Source: Candidatus Brocadiaceae bacterium S225 (lineage in GTDB: Bacteria; Planctomycetota; Brocadiia; Brocadiales; Scalinduaceae). From it: DNA of 64,000 nt. Below are positions 9,123 to 20,662 of the stretch, piece after piece. Position 1 is the first letter of the stretch, and every line of letters starts with the position of its first letter. A program made the translations under genes and the position numbers. The notes under the pieces are model-generated. The model made no database searches. It saw nothing but the letters and a program-made list of their open reading frames with translations, and was not told the origin of the DNA. Where the stretch lies: the NCBI GenBank assembly GCA_007859995.1, contig SMSL01000003.1:124001-188000 (forward strand), read 5' to 3'.

Positions 9123-9692
9123 TTATAATTGCCTGACGCCCAAATAGGTATAGTTTACCGCTGATAGTAAAGTAACAACAACAACTACACACCACAAAAT
9201 TGCAAGGGTATTCAGAGAGATGAGGTTTCCAAGCAGTACCGCGATAATTGCCGTAATCTGCAAAAATGTTGTCAGCTTACCCAATTTATTAGGCTGCCAT
9301 ATAATTTTGCGTTTTATCGTAACAAAAACCGCTAACATCCCAAGCAAAAAAAGAACTTCTCTGCTTACAATTACTGTCAGTACCCAGACAGGAAATATTG
9401 GCCCGGGCCATAGTTTGTCTGAAGAGAGCAAAAAACATGCAATTAATAAAAGCAGTTTATCCGCAGCAGGATCCAGATATTTACCAAAAGTTGTTACTTC
9501 TCCTCTTTTCCGTGCAAGATATCCATCTAAAACATCACTTAAGCCAATTGCCAGTAACACGCCTAATGCAATGTATCGGTAGAAGTTATGATGTTGAACC
9601 TGAATTAAACAGATTACAAAAGGAAGGATAAAACATATTCTTGCAAAGCTGATCAGATTCGGTAGTGTCAGGTATTTGTTTACCGTGTGCAT
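9123..9692 (-). CDS. pgsA: CDP-diacylglycerol--glycerol-3-phosphate 3-phosphatidyltransferase
   Basis: Makes phosphatidylglycerophosphate, the committed step to phosphatidylglycerol. The CDP-alcohol phosphotransferase signature D-x2-D-G-x2-A-R-x8/9-G-x3-D-x3-D is complete: SDVLDGYLARK then GKYLDPAADK. Multiple transmembrane helices follow. I chose the ATG at 9692, so the protein starts MHTVNKYLTLPNLISFARI, because PgsA normally begins just before the LPN-x-ISFARI helix. An in-frame ATG at 9758 would add 22 basic residues unusual for the family. It is followed by ribBA after 22 bases. Confidence 0.88.
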   Translation of the reverse strand: MHTVNKYLTLPNLISFARICFILPFVICLIQVQHHNFYRYIALGVLLAIGLSDVLDGYLARKRGEVTTFGKYLDPAADKLLLLIACFLLSSDKLWPGPIFPVWVLTVIVSREVLFLLGMLAVFVTIKRKIIWQPNKLGKLTTFLQITAIIAVLLGNLISLNTLAILWCVVVVVTLLSAVNYTYLGVRQL

Positions 9693-9792
9693 AGAGTTTC
9701 TCTTCTTATATTCGTAGACTATGCACTCTTTTCTCAACTTATATCTATTATAAAACAATCAATTTTCTTCCTAAGTACTTTTCTACGTACTA

Positions 9793-9921
9793 GGTTATGA
9801 TAACAGACGCATAATTACTGTCAAGCTAAAAAATACTCCACCTTGACAGTTAAGTTGCTAACGAGTACTATTTAAAAAATCCGCATTTTCAGACCTTTTA
9901 TATAAGGTAATTATCATAACC
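9793..9921. promoter_or_regulatory. carA control region: sigma70-like promoter with nested inverted repeats
   Basis: TTGACA at 9843-9848 and TACTAT at 9866-9871 are separated by 17 bases, a good sigma70-type promoter directed at carA. An exact 9-base inverted repeat, ACTGTCAAG at 9817-9825 and CTTGACAGT at 9842-9850, covers the -35 box. A second exact 11-base pair, GGTTATGATAA at 9793-9803 and TTATCATAACC at 9911-9921, spans the spacer and touches the carA start codon. These may be operator or RNA elements; no regulator is identified. Confidence 0.55.
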
Positions 9922-11082
9922 ATGAAAGCAAAAAAGGCCATTTTAGCCCTCTCTGACGGAAAAATATTTGAAGGTATTTCCTTTGGTGCAGAAGGGGAAA
10001 CATCAGGTGAAATCGTATTTAACACAAGTATCACCGGATACCAGGAAATACTTACAGATCCCTCTTACAAGGGTCAGATCGTAAATATGACTTACCCCCT
10101 GATAGGCAACTATGGTATCTGTGAGGAAGACCATGAGTCCATGCAGCCACATGCGGAAGGGCTTATCATTAAAGAACTTAGCCCATTCCCAAGCAATTGG
10201 CGCTCAAAAATGAGCCTGGACGAATTCCTGAAAAACAACGGAATTATGGGTATTCAAGGTATAGACACAAGAGCCCTGACTAGACATATAAGGGATTACG
10301 GTGAACAGGTAGGAATAATATCTACTGCGGACACAGGCCATCAAAGTCTTATTTCAAAAGCTAATGGATTATCCGGACTTGAGGGGAAAGACCTGGTTAA
10401 AGAGGTTTCGTGTCAAAATGCCTACAGCTGGGAAGAAGCAGAAATATACATTAAGACGGCAAGTGGAAGTACCCATGAACAATCGGAACACAGTAAACAG
10501 TATAAAGTAATAGTCTACGATTGTGGTGTTAAATATAATATTTTGAGAAAGTTGAAAAATCATAATTGTGATGTAATCGTGGTACCGGCCTCTACCAGTG
10601 CTGAGGAGGTGCTATCAATGAAACCCGACGGTATTGTTGTCTCAAACGGTCCCGGTGACCCGGCTGCTGTACCGTATATGGTTGAAAATATAACCGGTAT
10701 AATAGGTAAAAAACCCGTTATGGGCATTTGTCTGGGCATTCAAATTTTAGCCCAGGCATTGGGATACAAAACATTTAAATTGAAATTTGGACACCATGGC
10801 GGCAATCAGCCTGTCATGGATCTAAGGACAAAAAAAGTGGCAATCACATCCCAGAATCATTGCTTTGCTATCGATGGAGAATCATTAGACAATGGGCAGA
10901 GCGCTGAATTTGGTAAGGTAGAAATAACTCACATAAATCTTAATGATAAATCCATCGAAGGATTGAGATGCCTGGATGTACCGGCGTTTGCCGTTCAGTA
11001 TCATCCGGAGGCGTCACCAGGGCCTCATGATTCAAGCTATATCTTTAATGAATTCATCGAAATGATGGTAAATTCTCAATAA
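9922..11082 (+). CDS. carA: Carbamoyl-phosphate synthase small (glutaminase) subunit
   Basis: The 386-residue glutamine amidotransferase subunit supplies ammonia to CarB for arginine and pyrimidine synthesis. The N-terminal CPSase_sm domain is recognisable by [16 protein letters not shown] and [13 protein letters not shown]. The class I amidotransferase domain shows the nucleophile loop [15 protein letters not shown] and the His-Glu pair in [12 protein letters not shown]. All three triad residues are present, so it should be active. carB begins eight bases downstream, the normal carAB operon order. Confidence 0.97.
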   Translation: MKAKKAILALSDGKIFEGISFGAEGETSGEIVFNTSITGYQEILTDPSYKGQIVNMTYPLIGNYGICEEDHESMQPHAEGLIIKELSPFPSNWRSKMSLDEFLKNNGIMGIQGIDTRALTRHIRDYGEQVGIISTADTGHQSLISKANGLSGLEGKDLVKEVSCQNAYSWEEAEIYIKTASGSTHEQSEHSKQYKVIVYDCGVKYNILRKLKNHNCDVIVVPASTSAEEVLSMKPDGIVVSNGPGDPAAVPYMVENITGIIGKKPVMGICLGIQILAQALGYKTFKLKFGHHGGNQPVMDLRTKKVAITSQNHCFAIDGESLDNGQSAEFGKVEITHINLNDKSIEGLRCLDVPAFAVQYHPEASPGPHDSSYIFNEFIEMMVNSQ

Positions 11083-11090
11083 TAATAAAT

Positions 11091-14000
11091 ATGCCGAAAA
11101 GAACTGATATTAAAAAAATACTTATAATCGGATCAGGTCCAATCGTAATAGGGCAAGCGTGTGAATTTGATTACTCCGGTACTCAGGCATGTAGGGCACT
11201 GAGAGAAGAGGGTTACAAAATCGTTCTCGTAAACAGTAATCCGGCCACGATCATGACTGATCCTGAAGTTGCAGACAGTACGTACATCGAACCGATGACG
11301 ACTGAAATATTAACAAAAATCATTGAAAAAGAGAGGCCCGACGCACTGCTTCCAACATTGGGAGGACAAACGGGGCTGAACCTTTCCGTTTCTCTGGCGG
11401 AAGAGGGTATTCTGGATAAATATAATGTAGAGCTGATAGGTGCTAAACTGGAAGCTATACACAAGGCTGAAAACAGAAAGCAATTTAAAGAAGCGATGGG
11501 CAATATAGGCATCCAGGTACCGGCAAGCGGCAATGCACGATCACTTGAAGACGCAAAGGAGATCGCGAAAGAGATAAAGTTTCCAGTAATCATTCGGCCA
11601 TCTTTTACCATGGGAGGCATAGGCGGCAACGTTGCTTATAACATAGAGGAGTTAGAGGAGTACGTTAACTTCGCTCTGGAAGCAAGCCCAGTTCATGAAG
11701 TACTCATTGAGAGATCTGTCCTGGGATGGAAAGAGTACGAACTGGAGGTGATGAGAGATCGCAAAGACAATGTTGTAATAATCTGTTCCATAGAAAATCT
11801 TGATCCTATGGGTGTTCACACCGGTGACAGCATAACCGTAGCCCCGGCACAGACACTTACCGATAAGGAATATCAGATAATGAGGGATGCGGCAATCAAG
11901 ATAATTCGAGAGATCGGGGTTGAAACAGGAGGGTCTAACGTCCAGTTTGCGATAAATCCGGCTGACGGTGAATTAATTGCAATCGAAATGAACCCTAGGG
12001 TGTCAAGGAGTTCTGCCCTGGCTTCCAAGGCGACTGGCTTTCCGATCGCAAAGATAGCCGCAAAACTGGCGGTAGGCTATACACTTGATGAGCTACCCAA
12101 TGATATTACACGTTATACACCGGCATCTTTTGAGCCTTCTATTGATTATTGTGTCGTTAAAATTCCTAAATTCAACTTCGAGAAATTCCCTGATGCAGAT
12201 CAGGTTCTTACAACACACATGAAATCAGTTGGCGAAGTAATGGCCATAGGACGCACGTTTAAAGAGGCTCTTGGCAAAGCGATAAGATCCCTGGAAATTA
12301 ACCGCTACGGATTATGCGAACATCATAGTAAGACAGTCCTGAACGATTCAGAGAAAAAAGAATTCATAAAGAGACATCTCTTAAGTCCTTCGTGGGATAG
12401 AATCTGGTCTGTTGTAGATGGCTTTCGTATGGGAATGACCATTGATGAGATTCATGAAATTACCAGGATCGACAAATGGTTTCTTTATAATTTAAAACAG
12501 ATACTTGAACTGGAAGAAGAGATTAAAGACCAGCATAAATCAAGAGACTTATCAACCACTTCGACAGACGATACTGCAGAAACCAATAACGAATCTCTTA
12601 TAGATCCAGTCCTTTTAAAGAAGGCAAAACAATATGGCTTCTCTGACATTCGACTGGCAAGCCTGTTAAATGCAAGCGAGCTTGATGTTAGAAGCTTTAG
12701 GTGGGAGAACGGAATCCGCCCTGTATTTAAGGTAGTGGATACCTGCGCAGCAGAATTTCTGGCATACACACCTTACCTGTATTCCACGTACGAGGATGAA
12801 TGTGAAGCCAATCCTACATCAAAGAAGAAAATAATCATCCTGGGAAGTGGTCCTAACCGTATTGGGCAGGGTATTGAATTTGACTATTGTTGTGTGCACG
12901 GCGTACTGGCCTTAAAAGAGATGGGATTTGAAACAATCATGATTAATTGTAATCCGGAGACAGTAAGTACCGATTACGATATATCTGATAGATTATATTT
13001 CGAACCCCTTACTTTTGAGGATGTAATCGAAATAGTTGAGAAGGAAAAGCCGGAAGGTGTTATCGTGCAATTTGGAGGACAGACCCCGTTGAAACTTGCT
13101 GTGCCTTTGTTCAATGCAGGAGTTAAAATTCTTGGTACATCACCGGACAGTATTGACATGGCGGAAGACCGCGAAAGGTTTGCGGCGCTTCTGTCCAAGC
13201 TGGGTCTTCTTCAACCGGAGAACGGAAATGCAAGATCATTTACAGAAGCCAAAAAAATTGCAGTTTCAATAGGCTATCCTGTCTTGATAAGGCCCTCATA
13301 TGTTCTGGGTGGCAGGGCCATGAAGGTAGTCTTTGATGAAGGTGAGCTTGAAGAGTATATGACGCATGCTGTTGAAGTTTCTCCCGGACATCCAGTGTTA
13401 ATAGACAAATTTCTGGAGGGTGCAGTTGAGATAGACGTTGATGCAGTGTGTGACGGTGAAGAGGTCTTTATTGGAGGTGTCATGGAACACATAGAAGAGG
13501 CCGGCGTACATTCAGGAGATAGTGCGTGTTCACTGCCTCCTTATTCCATAGAAGAGGAAATTATTGGAAAGATAAAATCCCAGACGAAAGCCCTGGCCTT
13601 AGAGATGAAAGTCCTTGGTATTATTAATATTCAATTTGCCGTGAAAGATGACGTTGTCTATATCCTGGAAGTAAATCCGCGTGGATCAAGGACAATACCT
13701 TTTGTCAGCAAGGCGATTGGTATTCCTCTTGCAAAAGTAGCATCTCAGGTTATTGCTGGATGCAAACTGAAGGAGTTAAATATAAACAACAATAGAAAGA
13801 ACAATCATGTTGCCGTTAAAGAAGCTGTTTTTCCATTTGTTAGATTTCATGGTACAGATACCATTCTCGGACCGGAAATGAAATCAACAGGCGAAGTTAT
13901 GGGAATTGATACTGACTTCGGGAAGGCGTTTGCCAAGGCACAGATGGCTATAGATGGAGGGATTCCTCTGTCTGGTACAGTTTTCATAAGTGTCAGGGAT

Positions 14001-14369
14001 AAAGACAAAGCCCCTATAGTAGATATCGCCCAAAAACTTCACAATCTTGGTTTTAAAATTTCTGCTACCGGAGGAACTGCGAAGGCTATCGCAGAGAAAG
14101 GTACTCCCGTTACCACTGTCCTTAAAGAATATGAGGGACGGCCTAACGTGATAGATCATTTGAAAAACAATGATATTCAGATGGTAATTAATACAGCCGA
14201 AGGAAAAATTTCACAAAAAAATTCTTATAACATACGTCGGAATGCAATTGTGTCAGGCATTCCTTACTTCACAACTGTTCCGGGAGCTGTCGCCGCAGAG
14301 AGCGCTATCAGAGCAGTTTCAAGTGGAGAACTCGATGTTAAGCCTATTCAAGAATACTATATGGAATAA
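11091..14369 (+). CDS. carB: Carbamoyl-phosphate synthase large subunit
   Basis: A 1092-residue synthetase with the classic internal duplication: two ATP-grasp halves (about 1-400 and 556-940), an oligomerisation segment between them, and a C-terminal MGS-like allosteric domain from about 945. [17 protein letters not shown] opens the first half and [17 protein letters not shown] the second; FTMGGIGGN and [10 protein letters not shown] mark the nucleotide lids. It makes carbamoyl phosphate from bicarbonate, ammonia and 2 ATP. A charged insert of about 20 residues around 480-510 is slightly longer than usual. It forms an operon with carA. Confidence 0.97.
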   Translation: MPKRTDIKKILIIGSGPIVIGQACEFDYSGTQACRALREEGYKIVLVNSNPATIMTDPEVADSTYIEPMTTEILTKIIEKERPDALLPTLGGQTGLNLSVSLAEEGILDKYNVELIGAKLEAIHKAENRKQFKEAMGNIGIQVPASGNARSLEDAKEIAKEIKFPVIIRPSFTMGGIGGNVAYNIEELEEYVNFALEASPVHEVLIERSVLGWKEYELEVMRDRKDNVVIICSIENLDPMGVHTGDSITVAPAQTLTDKEYQIMRDAAIKIIREIGVETGGSNVQFAINPADGELIAIEMNPRVSRSSALASKATGFPIAKIAAKLAVGYTLDELPNDITRYTPASFEPSIDYCVVKIPKFNFEKFPDADQVLTTHMKSVGEVMAIGRTFKEALGKAIRSLEINRYGLCEHHSKTVLNDSEKKEFIKRHLLSPSWDRIWSVVDGFRMGMTIDEIHEITRIDKWFLYNLKQILELEEEIKDQHKSRDLSTTSTDDTAETNNESLIDPVLLKKAKQYGFSDIRLASLLNASELDVRSFRWENGIRPVFKVVDTCAAEFLAYTPYLYSTYEDECEANPTSKKKIIILGSGPNRIGQGIEFDYCCVHGVLALKEMGFETIMINCNPETVSTDYDISDRLYFEPLTFEDVIEIVEKEKPEGVIVQFGGQTPLKLAVPLFNAGVKILGTSPDSIDMAEDRERFAALLSKLGLLQPENGNARSFTEAKKIAVSIGYPVLIRPSYVLGGRAMKVVFDEGELEEYMTHAVEVSPGHPVLIDKFLEGAVEIDVDAVCDGEEVFIGGVMEHIEEAGVHSGDSACSLPPYSIEEEIIGKIKSQTKALALEMKVLGIINIQFAVKDDVVYILEVNPRGSRTIPFVSKAIGIPLAKVASQVIAGCKLKELNINNNRKNNHVAVKEAVFPFVRFHGTDTILGPEMKSTGEVMGIDTDFGKAFAKAQMAIDGGIPLSGTVFISVRDKDKAPIVDIAQKLHNLGFKISATGGTAKAIAEKGTPVTTVLKEYEGRPNVIDHLKNNDIQMVINTAEGKISQKNSYNIRRNAIVSGIPYFTTVPGAVAAESAIRAVSSGELDVKPIQEYYME

Positions 14370-14493
14370 GCTCTTAACTCTCCATATTTAATGCTGAAAG
14401 AGGTTCCACGCCATTTCTTCAAAAAATTGTCCAAGCGCCTCCCACACCTGTAATTACGGCTTGCAAGACTAACAAGCAGGTGTCTGATTTGGG

Positions 14494-14522
14494 TTGACAC
14501 TTTTTCTTAAATCTGGTTTAAT
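14494..14522 (+). promoter_or_regulatory. Sigma70-like promoter for secA
   Basis: TTGACA at 14494-14499 and TTTAAT at 14517-14522 are separated by 17 bases, 36 bases upstream of the secA ATG. The -35 box is consensus and the -10 box matches five of six positions. No other coding or RNA feature is seen in the 188-base gap after carB. Confidence 0.5.
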
Positions 14523-14557
14523 TAAATTTTGCAATTTTTCAGACATAAATCATAATA

Positions 14558-17164
14558 ATGAGTATATTTACAAAGATGTTTGGTACTGCCAGCGACCGGA
14601 TTTTAAAAAGTATGAAGCCGGTAGTAGATCACATAAATTCACTTGAAAGCGGCTTGCAAGCGCTAACAGATGCGGAGATCAGACAAAAGACTGACACTTT
14701 CAGGGAAAGACTCGCTGCCGGAGAGACGCTGGATGACCTCTTGCCGGAGGCTTTTGCCGTTGCAAGAGAGGCTAGCAGAAGAGTTTTATTAATACCCAAT
14801 GCAGACAGCCCGCACAAGACCATGAGGCATTTTGATGTTCAGCTGATTGGAGGCATCGTGTTACACAGAGGAAACATTGCGGAGATGACAACAGGTGAAG
14901 GTAAAACACTTGTCGCGACATTACCGGCTTATCTCAATGCCCTTGGGGGTAAGGGTGTTCACGTCGTTACCGTAAACGACTATCTCGCCAATAGAGATAT
15001 GAATTGGATGTTACCAATGTATGAGTTTCTGGGTCTTTCGGCAGGTGCGATACAAAGCAATCAGAGCTACGATGATAAGAGAGCAGCTTATAAAGCGGAT
15101 ATCACTTATGGTACCAATAACGAGTTTGGCTTTGATTATCTGCGGGATAATATGAGAGTGCACCTTGAAGAACAGGTACAGGGCGCATTGAACTACGCCA
15201 TCGTTGATGAAGTTGACAGTATCCTGATCGATGAGGCGAGGACACCCCTCATAATCTCAGGACCATCTGATGAATCAACGGAAAAGTACTTTACTGCTGA
15301 CAAGATTGCCAGGAAGTTGAAACCAGGCAAGCATTACGAAGTGAAAGAGAAGGAAAAGAGTACAAATTTAACCGATGAAGGAATTAGTATTGTAGAAAAA
15401 GAACTTGGTGTAGACAGTATATATTCTGACATTCACATGGACTGGCCTCACTATATTGAACAGAGTCTACGTGCCCACTCGCTGTTTATAAAAGACACAG
15501 ATTACGTTGTCCAGGGAAAAGATGTTATCATCGTAGACGAATTTACAGGAAGACTGATGGAAGGCAGAATGTGGAGCGACGGACTTCACCAGGCTATACA
15601 GGCGAAAGAACATCTAAAGATAAAAGAAGAGAGTCAGACACTTGCCACAATCACGCTTCAGAATTTTTACCGTCTCTATAATAAACTTTCAGGGATGACG
15701 GGTACGGCTTTTACCGAAGCGGCTGAATTCGCCAAAATATACGGATTGGGAGTAGATGTTATACCAACAAACAAACCTTTGCAACGCCTACACCATCCGG
15801 ACAGAATCTATGGAACGGCAAAAGAAAAAGAAACAGCCATAGTCGAAGAGATAGCTGAAGTACATGAAAAGGGACAACCTATACTGGTCGGAACTATTTC
15901 AATAGAAAAGTCTGAAATGTTCAGCAACGCGCTCAGAAGGCGTGGCATAGAACACGAAGTCCTCAATGCAAAAAATCATGAACGGGAAGCTGCAATAATT
16001 GCAAAGGCTGGACAAAAAGGAAATGTTACTATCGCGACAAATATGGCCGGAAGGGGCACAGACATTGTCCTGGGCGAAGGAGTGAAAGAACTGGGAGGTC
16101 TCCATGTAATAGGAACAGAAAGACATGAGGCACGGCGTATTGACAATCAATTGAGAGGTCGTACAGGACGCCAGGGAGACCCCGGATCATCACGGTTCTA
16201 CGTTTCACTCGAAGATGACTTAATGCGTATCTTCGCACCGGAGAGAGTAGGCGGCATACTGAGAAAATTTGGCATGACTGATGGCATGGCAATAGAACAC
16301 TCCATGGTATCCAAATCAATCGAAAGGGCACAAAAAAAGGTTGAACAGCATAATTTCGAAATACGTAAAAATCTTCTTGAGTATGACGAGGTGATGGACG
16401 AACAAAGAAAAACCATTTACACATGGCGGCAAAGGGTTCTTGCGCAGGAGGCGCTCCGGGAAGATTTACTTAAAATGATTGAAGAGAGCATCGTGGAAAC
16501 GGTAGATTACTATGTTGATAGAAAATTACATAGTGACGAATGGGATATGGATAGTCTGCTTGACTGGTATAAACAGAAATTCGGTATAAAAGTCGACTTA
16601 AAAGTACACAATATAGAAACAAAGGAAGATGTTGAAGACCTGTTACTTGATACTGCCTGTGAAGCTTATGGAGAGAAAGAGAAAGAAATCGGTGCAGAAG
16701 AGCTAAGGAAAATAGAGCAAATCCTCCTACTTGAAAAAGTTGATACTAAATGGAAAGATCATCTCTATGCGATGGACCACTTGAAATCAGGTATAGGGCT
16801 GAGAGGATACGCACAGGTTGATCCAAAGATAGAATACAAACGTGAAGCACTGATAATGTTCGAAAGCATGATGTCATCTATAAGGGAAGAAGTAACGGAT
16901 CTTATATTTAAGTTACGGGTCAGGCCGGAAACAATAGATAGTAAAGACGTATGGAATGCTGACAACTTTGTTTATCAGGACTCTCAAAATACCATGCCTG
17001 AAATTCCAGCCATTAAAAGGAAAAGAGATGGGGCAATGACAACCAATAGTGGTCAGGCCGAACAGAGATCTGCTCCAATTCGTACCGGTGTTAAGGTCGG
17101 CAGGAATCAGCCTTGTCCATGTGGGAGCGGGAAAAAATATAAACAGTGCTGTGGTAAAAGCTGA
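14558..17164 (+). CDS. secA: Protein translocase ATPase SecA
   Basis: The 868-residue motor that pushes unfolded preproteins through SecYEG. Walker A is [11 protein letters not shown] (GEGKT, 113-117) and Walker B is in [19 protein letters not shown]. The preprotein-crosslinking, helicase ([13 protein letters not shown]) and helical scaffold domains follow in the usual order. The C-terminus carries the SEC-C zinc tail [14 protein letters not shown], typical of SecAs that interact with SecB or ribosomes. The length is normal and there is no sign of a second SecA. It is preceded by its own promoter and followed by waaA after 78 bases. Confidence 0.98.
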   Translation: MSIFTKMFGTASDRILKSMKPVVDHINSLESGLQALTDAEIRQKTDTFRERLAAGETLDDLLPEAFAVAREASRRVLLIPNADSPHKTMRHFDVQLIGGIVLHRGNIAEMTTGEGKTLVATLPAYLNALGGKGVHVVTVNDYLANRDMNWMLPMYEFLGLSAGAIQSNQSYDDKRAAYKADITYGTNNEFGFDYLRDNMRVHLEEQVQGALNYAIVDEVDSILIDEARTPLIISGPSDESTEKYFTADKIARKLKPGKHYEVKEKEKSTNLTDEGISIVEKELGVDSIYSDIHMDWPHYIEQSLRAHSLFIKDTDYVVQGKDVIIVDEFTGRLMEGRMWSDGLHQAIQAKEHLKIKEESQTLATITLQNFYRLYNKLSGMTGTAFTEAAEFAKIYGLGVDVIPTNKPLQRLHHPDRIYGTAKEKETAIVEEIAEVHEKGQPILVGTISIEKSEMFSNALRRRGIEHEVLNAKNHEREAAIIAKAGQKGNVTIATNMAGRGTDIVLGEGVKELGGLHVIGTERHEARRIDNQLRGRTGRQGDPGSSRFYVSLEDDLMRIFAPERVGGILRKFGMTDGMAIEHSMVSKSIERAQKKVEQHNFEIRKNLLEYDEVMDEQRKTIYTWRQRVLAQEALREDLLKMIEESIVETVDYYVDRKLHSDEWDMDSLLDWYKQKFGIKVDLKVHNIETKEDVEDLLLDTACEAYGEKEKEIGAEELRKIEQILLLEKVDTKWKDHLYAMDHLKSGIGLRGYAQVDPKIEYKREALIMFESMMSSIREEVTDLIFKLRVRPETIDSKDVWNADNFVYQDSQNTMPEIPAIKRKRDGAMTTNSGQAEQRSAPIRTGVKVGRNQPCPCGSGKKYKQCCGKS

Positions 17165-17242
17165 AAAAGCCTGTAACGGAATCAGCTCTAGTATCATAAT
17201 CTTTACACTAATAACTATTTAAATATCAATGAATGCAACAAG

Positions 17243-18541
17243 ATGCCATTAATCTTTGATTCAATTTATGTAACTGCATCTTTATTTGGCTCACCGTATT
17301 TATTATTCAAAATATTAACAAACAAACGTTATCGTTCCGGGTTAGATCAAAGATTTGGGATAATAACGGAAAGATTAAGCAGCAAACCGGGGATCTGGGT
17401 GCATGGAGCATCTGTGGGTGAAATCATTACTGCAAAAAGTATTATTGAGAGGATTGATGAGGAGTTCCCTGAATGGGAAACATTTATATCTGCAACTACA
17501 AATACAGGCTTCTCGGTCGCTGAGAGAAACTTCTTAAACAAAAATATTTTTTATTTTCCTCTCGACTTAAGCTGGGTAACAAAAAAAGTTATTCTAAAAA
17601 AAAAGCCGAGCTTTATCCTTCTGATCGAACTTGAAATATGGCCGAATTTTTTAATATCAGCTTTTAAGAAAAACATCCCTGTCATCATAGTTAACGGAAG
17701 GATATCCAATAGATCTGTTAAGGCGTACCGCGTTATCAGTCGTATTTCGAAGGATTTTCGCAATAGCCTGATCAATGAAATGAATATTTATTGTGCCAGG
17801 ACCGAGCTTGACGCACAGCGTTTTCGAGATTTAGGTATACCCGGCAAACAGATCTTTGTTACCGGCACAATGAAATATGACAATATTCCAACCCATATTG
17901 ATGAAAATATCAGTAAGGAACTGGCAGAATTATTCCATATTAACGATGATGATCTGGTGCTTATTGGTGGAAGCACACATGCGGGTGAGGAAGAAATTTT
18001 AATCAGGGTCTTTGAAAGGTTGAATAAAACCTATCCGAATTTAAAATTAATTTTAGCGCCGAGACATATTGAAAGAACAGGAGACGTTTCCCGGTTGATA
18101 GAAAAAATGGGTTTTGTTCCCGTACTGAAAACTGAAGTAGAGCGCTCTCATTACAAATGGCAAGACACAAAGAAAACAATCATATTAATTGATACTGTCG
18201 GTGATTTAGGAACGATATATTCTCTATCAAATTATGTTTTTGTCGGAAAGAGCCTTGTGCCATCCGGAGGTCAAAATATGATGGAACCGGCAGGGCTGGG
18301 AAGTACGGTAATCTTTGGTCCACATACATTTAACTTTAAAGAGGAAGTAGATCTCCTTCTCAAAAATAACGCAGCCAAAGTGGTTAAAACAGAAGATGAA
18401 CTCTTTGAAACAATTGAATTTTTTATCAAAAATCCTGATGTGGCAAAGGAGATGGGGCTTAAAGCACAAAAAATAGTTAATGAAAAAAGAGGTGCAACAG
18501 GCAGAAATATAGAGATAATAAGAAATATAATAAAGAATTAA
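17243..18541 (+). CDS. waaA: 3-deoxy-D-manno-octulosonic acid (Kdo) transferase
   Basis: A 432-residue GT-B glycosyltransferase that attaches Kdo to lipid A at the inner membrane. The N-terminal domain shows WVHGASVGEI (the catalytic glutamate region), FYFPLDLSW and ELEIWPNFL, all characteristic of WaaA/KdtA. The C-terminal half has GSTHAGEEE, LAPRHIER and the nucleotide-sugar loop GGQNMMEPAGLG. The N-terminal hydrophobic stretch acts as membrane anchor. Its presence argues for a lipid A-containing outer membrane. Neighbours secA and metK are unrelated in function. Confidence 0.95.
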   Translation: MPLIFDSIYVTASLFGSPYLLFKILTNKRYRSGLDQRFGIITERLSSKPGIWVHGASVGEIITAKSIIERIDEEFPEWETFISATTNTGFSVAERNFLNKNIFYFPLDLSWVTKKVILKKKPSFILLIELEIWPNFLISAFKKNIPVIIVNGRISNRSVKAYRVISRISKDFRNSLINEMNIYCARTELDAQRFRDLGIPGKQIFVTGTMKYDNIPTHIDENISKELAELFHINDDDLVLIGGSTHAGEEEILIRVFERLNKTYPNLKLILAPRHIERTGDVSRLIEKMGFVPVLKTEVERSHYKWQDTKKTIILIDTVGDLGTIYSLSNYVFVGKSLVPSGGQNMMEPAGLGSTVIFGPHTFNFKEEVDLLLKNNAAKVVKTEDELFETIEFFIKNPDVAKEMGLKAQKIVNEKRGATGRNIEIIRNIIKN

Positions 18542-18575
18542 CTACTCATTTTATCTTGTAAGAAATAACAGTAGC

Positions 18576-18593
18576 GGAAAGCTTTAGCTTTCC
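18576..18593. terminator. Hairpin after waaA (possible weak terminator)
   Basis: GGAAAGC and GCTTTCC form a perfect 7-base stem with a TTTA loop, 35 bases after the waaA stop. It is followed by AGATTTTAAG rather than a solid T-run, so termination would be weak; it may be a processing or repeat hairpin. The 163-base spacer to metK has no recognisable SAM riboswitch. Confidence 0.35.
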
Positions 18594-18704
18594 AGATTTT
18601 AAGGATAACCAGGAAGGACAAGAAAGCATAAAGTGTAAATGATTTCACTACGTTATCTGAGGCTAATATTTTAACAAAAACTTTGGAAAGGAAAAAAGAA
18701 TCAA

Positions 18705-19874
18705 ATGAAAAAAGGAAACTATTTATTTACTTCTGAATCAGTATCTATGGGGCATCCTGATAAGATAGCTGACCAGATTTCAGATGCCATATTAGATGCA
18801 ATTCTGGCACAGGATCCAATGTCACGTGTTGCATGCGAAACACTGGTAACAACAGGGATGGCAATGGTCGCCGGAGAAATCACAACAACGGCGGTTATAG
18901 ATATACAGCATATCGTCAGACAGACTATTAAGGATATAGGTTACACTGACTCATCAATGGGGTTTGACTATGAAACATGTGCTGTTATGTCAACACTTGG
19001 TAAGCAGTCTCCGGATATTGCACAGGGCGTCTCCGAGGGTGAGGGTCTGCACAGTGAACATGGCGCCGGAGATCAGGGTATGATGTTCGGCTTTGCTTGT
19101 AACGAAACAGCGGAATTAATGCCTCTCCCGATCTGCATGGCTCATCATTTAGTCAAGAAACTTTCAGAGGAAAGGCAGACCGGAGATCTTTTCTATCTCC
19201 GACCTGATGGTAAATCACAGGTAACTGTTGAATATGACGGCAGCAAACCACTAAGGGTGGACGCGGTCGTTATTTCATCCCAACACGCTCCGGACATTTC
19301 TCATGATCAACTGGAAAATGATATAATTGAAAAGGTAGTAAAAAAAGTTATTCCTGTAGACATGCTGGATGACAAAACCAAATACTACATAAATCCAACC
19401 GGCCGTTTCGTAGTAGGAGGGCCACAGGGCGACTGTGGTTTGACTGGAAGGAAGATCATCGTTGATACGTATGGAGGTAGAGCAAGGCATGGTGGCGGAG
19501 CATTTTCCGGAAAAGACCCGTCGAAAGTTGACCGCAGTGCCGCCTATGCTGCACGTTATGTTGCCAAAAATGTAGTGGCTGCCGGTCTTGCAGATATCTG
19601 CGAGGTTCAATTGTCTTATGCGATTGGCGTTGCCAAGCCTATGGCAGTTCTGATTTTAACAGAAAATACAGCCAAAATCCCGGAAGCAAAGATAGAAGAA
19701 CTGGTTAAGAAACATTTTGATCTTACGCCAAAAGGCATTATAGATCACCTTCAGTTGAGGAGACCTATTTACCAGGTTACAGCCAGGCACGGTCATTTCG
19801 GAAGATCTGAAGACTCCTTCTCATGGGAAAAGACAGATAAAGCAGAGATTCTAAGAAAAGATGCCGGGCTCTAA
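18705..19874 (+). CDS. metK: S-adenosylmethionine synthetase
   Basis: The 389-residue enzyme forms S-adenosylmethionine from methionine and [22 protein letters not shown] is the N-terminal substrate motif, [12 protein letters not shown] the ATP-binding GAGDQG motif and [21 protein letters not shown] the phosphate-binding loop. All three family domains are present and the length is standard. GGAAAGGA lies at good distance upstream of the ATG. No methionine-cycle partner gene such as ahcY is adjacent. Confidence 0.97.
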   Translation: MKKGNYLFTSESVSMGHPDKIADQISDAILDAILAQDPMSRVACETLVTTGMAMVAGEITTTAVIDIQHIVRQTIKDIGYTDSSMGFDYETCAVMSTLGKQSPDIAQGVSEGEGLHSEHGAGDQGMMFGFACNETAELMPLPICMAHHLVKKLSEERQTGDLFYLRPDGKSQVTVEYDGSKPLRVDAVVISSQHAPDISHDQLENDIIEKVVKKVIPVDMLDDKTKYYINPTGRFVVGGPQGDCGLTGRKIIVDTYGGRARHGGGAFSGKDPSKVDRSAAYAARYVAKNVVAAGLADICEVQLSYAIGVAKPMAVLILTENTAKIPEAKIEELVKKHFDLTPKGIIDHLQLRRPIYQVTARHGHFGRSEDSFSWEKTDKAEILRKDAGL

Positions 19875-19918
19875 CAGAAAATTAATTTTAAGTTCTTTTT
19901 GTATGCATAGTTTTGAGA

Positions 19919-19950
19919 GGAGTGGGGTGGAAATTACGACACCTCACTCC
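19919..19950. terminator. Imperfect hairpin after metK
   Basis: GGAGTGGGGTG at 19919-19929 pairs with CACCTCACTCC at 19940-19950, an 11-base stem with one G-U pair, 45 bases after the metK stop. It lacks a T-run, so if it ends transcription it does so weakly; an RNA-stabilising 3' hairpin is another reading. Confidence 0.3.
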
Positions 19951-20035
19951 ATCTATAAAGATCTCAATAGAGAAAATAGAACAGTGACAACGTCCTCTAT
20001 TTCCCACAAGTTTGCACATTAACAGAATTATACCA

Positions 20036-20584
20036 ATGAAGACATTATTAAAGACTACAAAGTTTCTGCACTCCTTTAGAGCTAAAGTTGTTATTATAAT
20101 AGTACTGGTATTATCGTTTTCTGCATCAGTATATGCTCAGGAGGTACTATGGGAAAGACTGAACGGCAAAGCCAAAACGCTCTTTAAACAGAAGCAGTAT
20201 CCAGATGCATTAAATGTCGCCAAAGAAGCACTAAAGGTTGCAGAAGATACATTTGGACCTGACCATCCAAATGTCGCAATATCATTAAACTATATCGCCG
20301 AGCTTTACGTAATGAAAGGTACATATGCTGAAATTGAGCCGCTGTATAAACGGGCATTGAAAATAAATGAAAAAGCCCTTGGACCTGACAATCCTGATGT
20401 TGCAATATCCTTAAACAATCTGGCAGAACTTTTTTATAACCAGGGCAGATATACAGAAGCGGAGCCTCTTTACAAACGTGCCTTGAAAATATTAGAAGAG
20501 ACATTAGGTCCTGACCACCCTGAGGTTGCTATTACGTTAGAAAATATGAAGGCTCTTTACAAAAAGATTGATAAGAGCAAATAA
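20036..20584 (+). CDS. Exported tetratricopeptide-repeat protein (kinesin-light-chain type repeats)
   Basis: I place the start at ATG 20036, giving about 182 residues that begin with a basic stretch, a hydrophobic helix and an alanine-rich end (SASVYAQ), i.e. a signal peptide. An in-frame TTG at 20012 is less likely. After it come at least two near-identical 42-residue TPR units with the phrase GPDHPxVAISLNxxAELY and spacer PLYKRALKI. The 42-residue periodicity is the kinesin-light-chain/TPR_10-12 type, a protein-protein interaction scaffold. Partner unknown; probably periplasmic. The repeats are close enough at DNA level for slippage to change their number. Confidence 0.75.
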   Translation: MKTLLKTTKFLHSFRAKVVIIIVLVLSFSASVYAQEVLWERLNGKAKTLFKQKQYPDALNVAKEALKVAEDTFGPDHPNVAISLNYIAELYVMKGTYAEIEPLYKRALKINEKALGPDNPDVAISLNNLAELFYNQGRYTEAEPLYKRALKILEETLGPDHPEVAITLENMKALYKKIDKSK

Positions 20585-20662
20585 CGAGGGCATTCCCCGA
20601 TTATTTTGTACAGGATTGTTTTTTTGGAGTGCAAATACAAGTTTTACAAACACCGCTTCTTT

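Noticed and set aside
18542-18704. SAM riboswitch upstream of metK
   Set aside because: The spacer holds one simple hairpin but none of the conserved helices or the kink-turn of known SAM riboswitch classes.
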